The notes beneath the pieces are model-generated. The model did no database searches and was not told where the DNA came from. It saw only the letters and a program-made list of their open reading frames with translations. Positions 42,391 through 50,368 of a stretch of 53,120 nucleotides of DNA are shown here, in pieces; the first letter of the stretch is position 1, and each line of letters starts with the position of its first letter. Source of the DNA: Streptomyces corynorhini (GTDB taxonomy: Bacteria; Actinomycetota; Actinomycetes; Streptomycetales; Streptomycetaceae); NCBI RefSeq assembly GCF_003346515.1, contig NZ_QQNA01000085.1:1-53120 (forward strand), written 5' to 3'. A program made the translations under genes and the position numbers.

Positions 42391-43893
42391 ATGAAACGAC
42401 GCACAGCGCTGAAGGCCCTCGGATACGGCATCGGGGGCGCGGTTGTCCTCACCGGCGGTGGTTACGGTGTCTACTACGCCGCCGCCCAGCAGGACACGGT
42501 CGGCGAGATAGCCTTCGACAAGGCCCTGTCGATACCGCCGCTGGCTGAGTCGGAGATCAACGCTTCGGGTGCCCGGGTCTTCGCACTGGGCATCCAGTCG
42601 GGCGAGACGCGGTTCAAGGCCGGTTCGGCCACCCGCACCTGGGGCGTGAACGGTACGTACCTCGGGCCGACGATCCGCGCGCGGCGCGGCGAGAAGGTCG
42701 AGTTCGCCGTGCGCAACGGCCTGGACCAGGACACCTCGCTCCACTGGCACGGGATGCACCTGCCCGCGGCCATGGACGGCGGACCGCACCAGATCGTTCC
42801 GGCCGGAGAGACCTGGCGACCGCGGTGGACGGTCGACCAGCCCGCCGCGACGCTCTGGTACCACCCGCATGTACACGGTTCGACCGCCGACCACATGTAC
42901 CGGGGTCTCGGCGGGCTGTTCCTCGTCGACGACGAGGACACCGAGGCGTCGAAACTGCCCTCCGAATACGGCGTCGACGACATCCCGATGATCGTTCAGG
43001 ACCGCGCGTTCGACGGGGACAACCAGTTCGAGAAGCGGGTGCCGCTGGGCGGCTCCCTGGGCGTGATCGGTGACGAGGTGCTCGTCAACGGCACGATCGG
43101 TCCGTACGTCGACGTCACGACCAGGCTGGTGCGGCTGCGGCTGCTCAACGGCTCCAACGCGCGCCTGTACAACTTCGGGTTCTCCGACGACCGGACGTTC
43201 TCGCTCGTCGCCTCCGACGGCGGGCTGCTCGCCAGGCCGTGGAACACCGAGCGCCTCTACCTCTCGCCGGGGGAACGCGCCGAGATCGTGGTCGCCTTCA
43301 AGCCGGGAGAACAGGTCGAACTGCGCTCCTACCCGTCCGAGTACGGCGGCTTCCTGGGACGGATCGAAGGCTTCGACGACCGTCTCGACATATGCCGGTT
43401 CCGGGCCGCGTCCACCCTGTCGGACGACTCCGCGATCCCTGCCTCGCTCGGCGTCGCACCGGACCTCGCCGGAGAGAAGGTCGCGCGGGAACGCTCCTTC
43501 GTGCTCGCGTCGGACCAGATCAACGGCCGGTCGATGGCGATGGACCGCATCGACTTCGGTGTCCGCGAGGGCACCGTCGAAGTGTGGGACGTGGTCAACG
43601 ACAACGGTTTCGTGCACAACTTCCACGTCCACGACGTGCAGTTCCAGGTGCTGACGGTCGACGGCGGGAAGCCGCAGCCACACCTGCGCGGCTGGAAGGA
43701 CACCGTCCTGCTGGCGCAGGGCAAGCACTACCGGCTGGCGATGCGCTTCCGCGGGCACACCGACCCGAACACGCCGTACATGTACCACTGCCACGTGTTG
43801 CAGCACGAAGACGACGGAATGATGGGCCAGTTCGTCGTGCTGGGCGAAGGCGAGAAGGTCGGCACCGTGCCGCGGACACACCACCACTCCTGA
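42391..43893 (+). CDS. Multicopper oxidase, CueO/CotA-like
   Basis: This exported oxidase couples substrate oxidation to reduction of oxygen to water. It has 500 residues from ATG 42391, with GAGGG upstream. The N-terminus has an Arg-Arg pair (KRRTALK) and a hydrophobic segment, which suggests Tat export of a folded cofactor protein. Three cupredoxin domains carry the copper motifs HWHGMH (118-123), WYHPHVH, HNFHVHD and YHCHVLQHEDDGMMG (from His466), with the Met ligand of type 1 copper. Substrates may be Cu(I), bilirubin-like or phenolic compounds. A C-terminal HHH is present. An SRPBCC lipoprotein follows 40 bases on. Confidence 0.95.
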   Translation: MKRRTALKALGYGIGGAVVLTGGGYGVYYAAAQQDTVGEIAFDKALSIPPLAESEINASGARVFALGIQSGETRFKAGSATRTWGVNGTYLGPTIRARRGEKVEFAVRNGLDQDTSLHWHGMHLPAAMDGGPHQIVPAGETWRPRWTVDQPAATLWYHPHVHGSTADHMYRGLGGLFLVDDEDTEASKLPSEYGVDDIPMIVQDRAFDGDNQFEKRVPLGGSLGVIGDEVLVNGTIGPYVDVTTRLVRLRLLNGSNARLYNFGFSDDRTFSLVASDGGLLARPWNTERLYLSPGERAEIVVAFKPGEQVELRSYPSEYGGFLGRIEGFDDRLDICRFRAASTLSDDSAIPASLGVAPDLAGEKVARERSFVLASDQINGRSMAMDRIDFGVREGTVEVWDVVNDNGFVHNFHVHDVQFQVLTVDGGKPQPHLRGWKDTVLLAQGKHYRLAMRFRGHTDPNTPYMYHCHVLQHEDDGMMGQFVVLGEGEKVGTVPRTHHHS

Positions 43894-43933
43894 ATCCCCC
43901 CACCACGACAGAGAACAAGGAACAAGGATCTCC

Positions 43934-44632
43934 ATGCGCGTATACGATTCCCCGCGTCGTCCCACCGCGAAGGCAGCCGCCACGATCGCCGCGGCCGTGA
44001 CCCTGGCCATCACCCTCGGTGGCTGCGGCTCCGGGGACGACTCCGAGGCCAAGGCCCAGGACAGCAAGCCCTCCACCGCGTCCGTCACCGACTCGCCCGG
44101 TCAGGCCCAGGACAACCAGTGCGGCGGGAAGAGCACGGACCCCGACGCGGCGCTCACCCGGTCCTCCGACATCGACATCGACGCGCCCGTCGAACGGGTC
44201 TGGGATGTGCACACCGACGTCGTGAAGTGGAAGGAGTGGCAGGACGCAGTCCTGACCATCGAGCGTCTCGACTCCGGCGCCTTCTCCGGCACCTCCAGGT
44301 TCCGGTGGACCACTCCCGTACCGAAGTCGCAGTTCGCTCCGGCGGACACCCTGACGATCACGTCGAGCGTCCAGCACGTGGAGTCCGGCTCGTGCGTGAT
44401 CTGGGAGGGCCCCGCTAAGGGCAAGGCGATCACCATCGACAAGGGAACACACCTCTGGGTCTTCACCGAGACCGACAAGGGCACCCACGTACACACCCAG
44501 GAGTCCTGGGACGCCCCGCTGCTGGATTCGCTGCGAGGGGCCGACCGTGACGCCGTCGCCGACATGCTCGGCGGAGGGCTGGACGTCTGGCTCAAGGAAC
44601 TGAAGGCGAAAGCCGAGGGCCCGGCGAGCTGA
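43934..44632 (+). CDS. SRPBCC-domain lipoprotein
   Basis: This 232-residue lipoprotein has a signal with an Arg-Arg motif (SPRRPTAK) and the lipobox LGGC, then a flexible Asp/Ser/Gln-rich stretch and an SRPBCC (polyketide cyclase/dehydrase-like) hydrophobic-cavity domain. Marks are IDIDAPVERVWDVHTDVVKWKEWQ, TSRFRWTTP, and DVWLKELKAKAE at the end. Most members of this fold are cytoplasmic, so an anchored extracytoplasmic copy is unusual. It follows the oxidase with AAGGA before its start and is probably in one operon, so it may bind the oxidase substrate or product. Confidence 0.88.
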   Translation: MRVYDSPRRPTAKAAATIAAAVTLAITLGGCGSGDDSEAKAQDSKPSTASVTDSPGQAQDNQCGGKSTDPDAALTRSSDIDIDAPVERVWDVHTDVVKWKEWQDAVLTIERLDSGAFSGTSRFRWTTPVPKSQFAPADTLTITSSVQHVESGSCVIWEGPAKGKAITIDKGTHLWVFTETDKGTHVHTQESWDAPLLDSLRGADRDAVADMLGGGLDVWLKELKAKAEGPAS

Positions 44633-44646
44633 CGGCCCGGCCGTCC

Positions 44647-44664
44647 GACGGCCCTGCGGCCGTC
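44647..44664. terminator. Hairpin after the SRPBCC lipoprotein gene
   Basis: A perfect 7-base stem with a 4-base loop (GACGGCC-CTGC-GGCCGTC) lies 15 bases after the lipoprotein stop, between convergent genes. No T-tract. Confidence 0.6.
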
Positions 44665-44734
44665 AACCCTGCGGGCCGCCCGCCGTACTCGTACCGCCTC
44701 GTACGGCGGGGGGCGCGGCGGGAGGCCCGGCGGG

Positions 44735-44908
44735 TCAGACGAATTTCTGTACCCAGAGGACCAGGAGGCCGGCGATACCCGTTCCGATGCCGTAGCAGGC
44801 ACCGCGGAGCATGTGTCCCGCGGCGGCGTGGCGGCGGGACTTGAGCCATCGCAGCAGGCGCACCGGGAAGGACCGGTGGGTGGCGGGCGGGTGAGGTAGG
44901 GCGTTCAC
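44735..44908 (-). CDS. Small membrane peptide, 57 residues
   Basis: This small gene starts at GTG 44908, with AAGGAG six bases upstream, and ends at TGA 44737-44735. The product has a basic N-terminal half (RLLRWLKSRRHAAAGHM) and one hydrophobic span (IGTGIAGLLVLWVQKFV), ending in Phe-Val. It is the third gene behind the sigma factor and the hypothetical protein on the same strand, 193 bases after the latter. It could be a membrane regulator of that sigma factor, or an unrelated small protein. I do not recognise the family. The strong ribosome-binding site supports it as a real gene. Confidence 0.6.
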   Translation of the reverse strand: MNALPHPPATHRSFPVRLLRWLKSRRHAAAGHMLRGACYGIGTGIAGLLVLWVQKFV

Positions 44909-45035
44909 GAGGCGCTCCTTGGGGCATGGCGAAGTCGGCCCTGCCGGGCCGGTGGGTGGGTGGGTTGGTTGGACGGTGGGGCGGGCGCGTGCGCGTCGCC
45001 GGTCTCGAATCGACGGCGCCGCGCACGCGCACGCT

Positions 45036-45095
45036 TACTCGTAGACGTACTCGTACACGTAGACGTACTCGTACACGCTCGCGCTCGCGCTCGCG
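45036..45095. repeat. TACTCGTACACG / CTCGCG tandem repeat
   Basis: Twelve- and six-base units (tactcgtagacg, tactcgtacacg, tagacg, then ctcgcg three times) fill the gap after the hypothetical gene that ends at 45102. A run of ggtgggt also lies near 44953. Not coding. Confidence 0.75.
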
Positions 45096-45101
45096 GGAGA
45101 G

Positions 45102-45839
45102 TCAGCGACGGACCAGTTCCGCGGGCAGCTGATCGAACGTCATGAACTGGCGCAGCCGGGCGTCCCAGGGCGCTTGACGGGCGAAGCCCTGGGCGAGGCG
45201 CGTACTGGTCCGGGAGGGGCGGGGAAGGTCGAGGTCGGTGTAGCCGAGCATGCGGGCGAAGGCCCGCCACACCCGGGCGTCCGGTACCGACCCGACCGCG
45301 GCGTGGTGGGCGGCGAGGAGATGGGCGGCGAGCGGGTCCCCGGCCCCGGCGGCGAAGCGCCACCAGTACAGGGCGCTCTCGCGGCGGTCGATCGTGTACA
45401 GCAGGCACGCGAAGGTACGGGCACCGGCCCGGTCGTAGTCCGTGTCGAAGGCCAGCAGCGCGTGCACGTCGTCGGAGCGCAGCACGGTGTCGCACAGCCG
45501 ACGGATGTGAGCGAGGACCGCGGCGGGATGAGCGACCGGGTCGCTGGTGACGATCGGGGTGGGACGTCGGCGGATCGGCCGCTTCCGGTACCGCGGGCCG
45601 GTGGAGCGTTGGGGCCGCGCGGTGAACGACGGCGGCGGCGCCGCCGGTCCGGGCGCGTCGTCCGCCGCCGCCGCCGTCTCGGCGGTGGCCGCGGGTCCGG
45701 TATCGCTGCGCACCCGGGGAGGACGGGCCGCGTCCTGGGCGATACGGGTGGCGAGGCGTCGCATGAAGTCACCTGTGTCGTGGGTGCCGAGCATGTCGTG
45801 CAAGACCCGCGCTTCCGCGCGCAGGGTTTCTTCGAGCAT
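45102..45839 (-). CDS. Hypothetical protein in a sigma-factor operon
   Basis: This 245-residue soluble protein is not one I recognise. The first 35 residues are helical and acidic (LEETLRAEARVLHDML), followed by a Pro/Ala-rich linker and a basic patch (RYRKRPIRRRP), then a helical domain from about residue 105 with SALYWWRFAAGAGD and LAAHLLAAHHAA, which looks like a TPR/Sel1-type repeat. Its ATG at 45839 overlaps the sigma factor stop by one base (TGATG), so it is translated together with it and may act as its partner or target. No membrane segment. Confidence 0.85.
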   Translation of the reverse strand: MLEETLRAEARVLHDMLGTHDTGDFMRRLATRIAQDAARPPRVRSDTGPAATAETAAAADDAPGPAAPPPSFTARPQRSTGPRYRKRPIRRRPTPIVTSDPVAHPAAVLAHIRRLCDTVLRSDDVHALLAFDTDYDRAGARTFACLLYTIDRRESALYWWRFAAGAGDPLAAHLLAAHHAAVGSVPDARVWRAFARMLGYTDLDLPRPSRTSTRLAQGFARQAPWDARLRQFMTFDQLPAELVRR

Positions 45840-46411
45840 CAGGAGTCCCCTTTCCCCAAGTCAGTGACGTCCATGAAAGCTTGCAGTTTCTTGAGTCCGA
45901 GGTGAATGTTGGTTTTGGCCGCGCCTTTCGTGATGTTGAGGTACTTGCCGATTTCGTCGAAATCCATGTCGGCGAGGTAGCGCAGCCGGACGCATTCGGC
46001 CTGGGTGGGGGCGCGCTCGCCGAGGCTGGCGAGAGCGCGGTCGAGACCGTCGTAGCCGCGCAGGGCGAGGATGTCGTCGACGGTGGGGGCGTCGGCGTAG
46101 GCGGTGTAGGCCGGGCCGGGGACGGGGACCTCGCGGCCGGTGCGGCGGGCGCGGCGCCGGTAGAAGTCGGTGACGGCCGAGTTGAGGATCTTGAAGGCCA
46201 GCGCCATCGGGTTGGCGTGGGCCTTGATGCGGGGCCACTTGCGGTGCATTTGTATGGCAGCGTCCATCAGGGCCTCGTCGGCATCGTGCATGTTGCGGAG
46301 CCGGACGGCGGCGATACGCATGAAACCGCTTTTGTGCTGCGTGAAGAAGTCGGCGAATTCCCGGTCCAGCACTGCCGATTGAGTCAGGTCCTGCTCGGAG
46401 GAATCGGTCAC
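45839..46411 (-). CDS. Sigma-70 family (ECF-like) RNA polymerase sigma factor
   Basis: This 190-residue sigma factor starts at GTG 46411, with GGGAG seven bases upstream. Region 2 includes REFADFFTQHKSGFMRIA, LRNMHDADEALMDAAI and AFKILNSAVTDFYRR. Region 4 includes RAPTQAECVRLRYLADMDFDEIGKYLNITKGAAKTNIHLGLKKL. The KGAAKTNIHLGLKKL recognition helix is unusual compared with the typical GTVRSR pattern, so the target promoters may be distinctive. No anti-sigma gene is next to it; the coupled hypothetical protein may take that role. The longer frame upstream of the start is a shadow. Confidence 0.85.
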   Translation of the reverse strand: MTDSSEQDLTQSAVLDREFADFFTQHKSGFMRIAAVRLRNMHDADEALMDAAIQMHRKWPRIKAHANPMALAFKILNSAVTDFYRRRARRTGREVPVPGPAYTAYADAPTVDDILALRGYDGLDRALASLGERAPTQAECVRLRYLADMDFDEIGKYLNITKGAAKTNIHLGLKKLQAFMDVTDLGKGDS

Positions 46412-47301
46412 TACTGCGCTCCCTCGATCGGGGGGCGAGCGGGCACGGCCGCCCGGTCCCGCCCGCACGGAAGTACTGGTGTGTGAGTTCGCGGTTCGTG
46501 GACGGCACGGCGAACGGTGGGACCGAAGCCCGTCCCGGTCGTCCGGCGGGTGCCCGCCCGTGCCGGTGTGCGCCAGGCCCTGTGAAGCCCCACGGGCCCT
46601 CCTTCGTTCCAAGTGGGTTGCCGACAGGCGTCGTTGCCTGCCGGGATGTGCGCGTCGTTCTCACCCCTACACCGATGACGGACCCCGTCGGAGTTAACTC
46701 TGAGACATACGTTCTTCGCGGAACGTGATCACCCGGATGGCCGCACGGTGTGTGACCCGCACGGTCGGATCCGCTACGTGACGCTCATCACATGTTTGAA
46801 CGGGTGGTGGCGCGAAAATCGGCCATCACTCCCGTCCCACCCGTCACAGCGGCTGTCCGCTGCGGCGGGGCGAGATCGCCACCGGCAGCGCGGGGTACTC
46901 CCACGGCGACCCGAGGCTGATCATGGCCGCCCGCTGTCCGGCAGCGGTGCGACCGTCGCTCCGGCCGCCGGTCGTCGCTCCGTCGGCGCGTGGCAGCGTC
47001 TTCGCGGCTCCGGAGGGTCGCGTACCTCGGAGTCGTGGTACGGCAGGAGTGCGCGCAGGGGTACGTGGTCGAGGTCGGCGGCGCGCTGAGCGCTTCGCAA
47101 CGCCCGCTCCCCCGATGAGCGCGGCCTCGCCGGGAGGACCGACCGAGGGCAACGAGTTCCGCCCGGACTCGGACAGCTCAGCTGTGGGCTCTGCCCCTCG
47201 GTCCCGGATCCGTGTCCTCGGTGCGGGTTACTGGTCCCGGGCGGCGACGTCTGGGCGGCGGGCGGCGGTGACCGGGGGGATCCGCCCGCGCTTCGGCATC
47301 G
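46412..47301. other. Intergenic region, 890 bases, no supported gene
   Basis: Between the sigma factor start and the end of the GH3 operon I find no convincing gene. Open frames on both strands are short and Arg/Pro/Ala-rich without domains. A minus-strand end reading SLGSPWEYPALPVAI near 46860-46920 looks protein-like and could be the tail of a decayed gene. A palindrome, ACGTTC-TTCGCG-GAACGT, lies at 46709-46726, about 300 bases upstream of the sigma gene, and an AT-richer stretch at 46780-46830 could hold a promoter. Confidence 0.55.
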
Positions 47302-48228
47302 TCACTCCGGGCCGGACGGCTGCGGGCCGCTCAGCGCGGCGGCGGCCCGCAGCCGACCGGGCAGGTGTGCCTCGGCTACGGCGCGCACGGCGGCGAAGCG
47401 GTCCGGCGGGCCGCCCAGTCGCGGGATCCGGCGCAGCACGAGGTGGTCCCCTGGGGCGACGAGTCCGTCCATCACGGCTTCGACGAGGACGTGGTTGAGG
47501 TGGACGAGGGCGTCGGAGAGGGTGCAGCCCGCGGTGGCGAGGTAGAGGTCGCGCCGTACGGGCGGGCGGTGTCCGGGAACGGCGGGGGCGCCGGGCGGCC
47601 GGGGCCCCTCCGGCGCGCCGGGGACCTCGAAGGGGGTGTCCGGCCCCGTGGGCACCGGGGCGTCGGCCTGGAGGAGCTTCAGCAGCCTTCGCAGTGCGGC
47701 GGTGGCCGCGGGCGGTCCTGGCGCGGTCCAGGCGGCCGAGAGGTCGGGGGCGGTCCTGGCCGGCGGGAACCGGGTCATGAGGTGTTCGGGGTTGCCCGCC
47801 AGGAACACCGTGCGGGTGAAGGACCGCCGCCAGGCGGCGGCCGCTGCGGTGTCGAGGTCCAGCGCGAACGCGCAGGTCTGCCGGGCCCAGACGGCGAGGT
47901 CGAGATCCCGCACCACCACGGCGACCAGGGCGCCGTCGCCGTCCTCGCCGGTCGTGGGCGCGATGGCTTCGGCGCCCGCCGCGGCGAGGCCGTCCGCCGA
48001 GGCGAGGTCGTGCCGCTCGGCCAGCTCGGGGCGGGCCCGGCGCAGCCGGTCGGCGAGGGAGGCCCGCAGCGCCCGCTGCACGGCATCGGACGCACCGGAC
48101 GCACCGGAGGCACCGGACGTACCGGACGGCGCGGCGGGGCCGGACTCCGCGGTCGGCGCGGTCGGCGCGGTCGGCACGGTCTGCGGGGTCGGCGCGGTTG
48201 TGCCGGGAAGGCTTTCGGCGGTGGTCAC
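47302..48228 (-). CDS. Hypothetical protein, last gene of the GH3 operon
   Basis: This 308-residue protein is not one I recognise. An Ala/Thr/Pro/Ser-rich N-terminus of about 55 residues precedes a helical region (RASLADRLRRARPELAERHD), then a domain with VAVVVRDLDLAVWARQTCAFALDLD and TRTVFLAGNPEHLMTRFPP, a Pro-rich linker, and a C-terminal helical part (LYLATAGCTLSDALVHLNHVL). The GTG at 48228 overlaps the stop of the synthetase-like gene as GTGA. It may be a partner of that protein. Confidence 0.75.
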   Translation of the reverse strand: MTTAESLPGTTAPTPQTVPTAPTAPTAESGPAAPSGTSGASGASGASDAVQRALRASLADRLRRARPELAERHDLASADGLAAAGAEAIAPTTGEDGDGALVAVVVRDLDLAVWARQTCAFALDLDTAAAAAWRRSFTRTVFLAGNPEHLMTRFPPARTAPDLSAAWTAPGPPAATAALRRLLKLLQADAPVPTGPDTPFEVPGAPEGPRPPGAPAVPGHRPPVRRDLYLATAGCTLSDALVHLNHVLVEAVMDGLVAPGDHLVLRRIPRLGGPPDRFAAVRAVAEAHLPGRLRAAAALSGPQPSGPE

Positions 48229-49475
48229 ACGAACACCCCCGTCATGAGGTCGGTCGCGGGGGCGCGGCGGTGTCGGCCGAGGAGGGAGGAGGTCAGCCGG
48301 TAGGGGTCCACATGGAGCTGGGACCTGCGGTGGCGGGCCAGGCGGTCGCCGAGCGGCGGGAGGGCTTCGGTGCGCGCCGCCGCGAGGAGGCGTTCGGCGC
48401 GGCCGAGACACTGGTGCAGCAGGTCGGGGCGGTAGGACTCGGCCTGGCCTGGGCCGAGTACGGCGATGAAGTACAGCCGCAGTCCCAGCCGTACGGCCGC
48501 CGGGCCGTGCCCGGAGCGGCAGGCGGCGAGCAGGGCTCCGGCGTGCTGGTCCCGCCAGCCGCCCTCGCGCGCGGAGCGGATCGCGCCGTCGATCGGAACC
48601 CGCCCGATGGGGACCCGGGACACGGTCGGCCCAAGCGCGGTGAGCACGCGGGCGAGCCGCTGGTAGTCGGGGTCGAGCTGGCTGTCGTAGAGGAGGACGA
48701 CCTCGTCGTGCTCGGCTGCGAGGGCGAGGAGTTCGCGCAGGGCGCAGGCCAGGTAGTTGGGCCGGCCGTCGGCGCTGATCAGTGTGCGCAGGGGCATGCC
48801 GTGCCGGGTGAGGTCGAGGTGGACGGGGCCGCCGAGGGCCCGCTGATCCAGGCACATGCCGAGGGCGTCGAGCCGGGCGATCATCTCGGCCGTGCTGAGG
48901 GCGGGTGGCTGATGGCTGAGCAGACCCGGGTCGTGCAGGCCGAGTTCGGCGTACTGCGCTGTCCATATTTCGAGAATCCGGGTGGCCGCGGGGTGTGTCC
49001 AGCCGTGTTCGACGGCGTCCGCGTAGGGGCGCAGGGCTGCCGCTGGCACCCGTTCTGCGGCCGCGCGGAAGGCGACGTACAGCGCGCCGAGGTCGAGTTC
49101 GTCGAGTGCCGTGGGGTCGAGATCGCCGTGGTTGCGGTCGAGGAACTCCCAGAAGCCCAGGGTCTGTTCGGTGGGGTGGTAGGTGGTGTGGCTGTAGCGG
49201 AGGGTGACGTCGGCGAGGTGGGCGGTGGCCCGGTACATCACATCCGTCCACAGCAGCCCCTTGAGGTGGCTCGGGGTGAGCGGCTTGGACGGGGTGACCG
49301 TCACGGGGGCGAGGAGCACCCGGGGGCGGCCGGTGCCGGTGCCGTGCTGCCCGGCGGCGGTGGGCGCCGGGGCGAGGGGCGTACCGGCGTCGGGGCCGGT
49401 GCCGGGGCGGATGCCGTCGCCGGTGCGGGGGCCGGGCACCGACACCCTCGGGGCGCCGGTGGCGCTCCCCCTCAC
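48225..49475 (-). CDS. Degenerate class I aminoacyl-tRNA-synthetase-like (ArgRS-like) protein
   Basis: This 416-residue protein resembles arginyl-tRNA synthetases in layout but not in its signatures. After a Pro/Gly-rich N-terminus, PLTPSHLKGLLWTDVMYR sits where ArgRS has its PLHVGHLRG motif, so HIGH is reduced to a single His. Later, LISADGRPNYLACALREL matches the ArgRS segment with Ser-Asp-Gly and Tyr-Leu, and VLLYDSQLDPDYQRLARVLTALG matches the Rossmann end. No KMSKS motif is visible. No anticodon-binding domain is obvious in this protein. The GTG at 49475 overlaps the methyltransferase stop as GTGA. A ligase or carrier role in a natural-product pathway is possible. The homology is my inference from motif order. 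Confidence 0.6.
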   Translation of the reverse strand: MRGSATGAPRVSVPGPRTGDGIRPGTGPDAGTPLAPAPTAAGQHGTGTGRPRVLLAPVTVTPSKPLTPSHLKGLLWTDVMYRATAHLADVTLRYSHTTYHPTEQTLGFWEFLDRNHGDLDPTALDELDLGALYVAFRAAAERVPAAALRPYADAVEHGWTHPAATRILEIWTAQYAELGLHDPGLLSHQPPALSTAEMIARLDALGMCLDQRALGGPVHLDLTRHGMPLRTLISADGRPNYLACALRELLALAAEHDEVVLLYDSQLDPDYQRLARVLTALGPTVSRVPIGRVPIDGAIRSAREGGWRDQHAGALLAACRSGHGPAAVRLGLRLYFIAVLGPGQAESYRPDLLHQCLGRAERLLAAARTEALPPLGDRLARHRRSQLHVDPYRLTSSLLGRHRRAPATDLMTGVFV

Positions 49476-50368
49476 GGGGCGGTCCGCAGTCGGCCGTGCA
49501 CGAAGAACACCCGGCGCACTCCGGTCTCCTCGCGGGGCGGCACCGGGTCGGGCCAGCGGTCGAAGTGGGCTCCCTCCTCGCCCGGTTGGATCGCCCGGAC
49601 GGCGTAGCCGCACGCGTCGAGGAGTTCCTCGGGTTCGTCGACGCCGAACACCCAGGGGGCGCCCCAGTCGGCGAACACGTCGAGCAGCGGCTTCATATGA
49701 GGGAGCGTCAGGGCGACCGAGTTGACCAGGTCGGCGGCGACGGCGCTGCCGGGGGCGGAGAACGCCGCTATCCGGGTGAGCAGGCGGCGCACCTCGGCCT
49801 CCGGCAGGTAGTACAGGAGCCCTTCGAGCACCCACACCGACGGGAGGCCGGGGTCGTAGCCCGCCGCCCGCAGGTGGTCCTCCCAGCCGGGCGCGAGCAG
49901 GTCGGCCGGGACGGCGTGGTGGTCGGCGCGGGGCACGGCACCGGCCAGGCGCTCGCGTTTGTGGGCGAGGACGGCGGGCCGGTCGATCTCGAACCACCGG
50001 GTGCCGTCGGGCCAGTCGAGGCGCCAGGCGCGGGTGTCGAGCCCGGCGGGCGCCAGCACGACCTGCCGGATGCCGTCGTCGGCGGTGAGGTCGCGGAGGT
50101 GCTCGTCGAGGAAGCGGGTGCGGATGGCGTTGAAGTCGGGGGTGCTGGGCACCTCGCGGCCGTCGGTCGGGCGGGCACCGGCCGCCGCGACCTCGCCGAG
50201 GAGGGCGGGGCCGGTCGTCCCGGCGAGGTCGGCGGCGTACGGGTCGGCGTAGAGCCGGTCAGGGCGGCTGGTCTCGGCGGCCCGCAGGGCGGCGGTGAGC
50301 AGCGCGGTGCGTTCGAGCGGGCCCAGCCCGGCCACGCGGGCCGCGGTGTCGTCCTGGTGCGTGGTCAT
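49472..50368 (-). CDS. Class I SAM-dependent methyltransferase (TIGR00027/SAV2177-like)
   Basis: This 298-residue enzyme transfers methyl from SAM. The start at ATG 50368 overlaps the GH3 stop as ATGA. Family marks are RTALLTAALRAAET near the N-terminus, ADPYAADLAG, IRTRFLDEHL, VVLAPAGLDTRAWRLDWPDGT (SAM-binding strand and loop) and the LEGLLYYLPE motif. Members often methylate carboxylates or hydroxyls of small molecules, and many in actinobacteria lie in metabolite clusters. A role on the product of the GH3 enzyme is likely by position. The longer upstream frame is a shadow over the GH3 gene. Confidence 0.9.
   Translation of the reverse strand: MTTHQDDTAARVAGLGPLERTALLTAALRAAETSRPDRLYADPYAADLAGTTGPALLGEVAAAGARPTDGREVPSTPDFNAIRTRFLDEHLRDLTADDGIRQVVLAPAGLDTRAWRLDWPDGTRWFEIDRPAVLAHKRERLAGAVPRADHHAVPADLLAPGWEDHLRAAGYDPGLPSVWVLEGLLYYLPEAEVRRLLTRIAAFSAPGSAVAADLVNSVALTLPHMKPLLDVFADWGAPWVFGVDEPEELLDACGYAVRAIQPGEEGAHFDRWPDPVPPREETGVRRVFFVHGRLRTAP

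Noticed and set aside
46709..46726. Palindrome ACGTTC-N6-GAACGT as an operator for the sigma gene
   Set aside because: It lies about 300 bases from the sigma start, without visible promoter boxes or a second copy, so function is not supported.
46923..47498. Plus-strand 191-residue frame
   Set aside because: Arg/Pro/Ala-rich without domain, and its 3' part is antisense to the operon gene ending at 47302. The region may hold gene remnants but nothing supportable.
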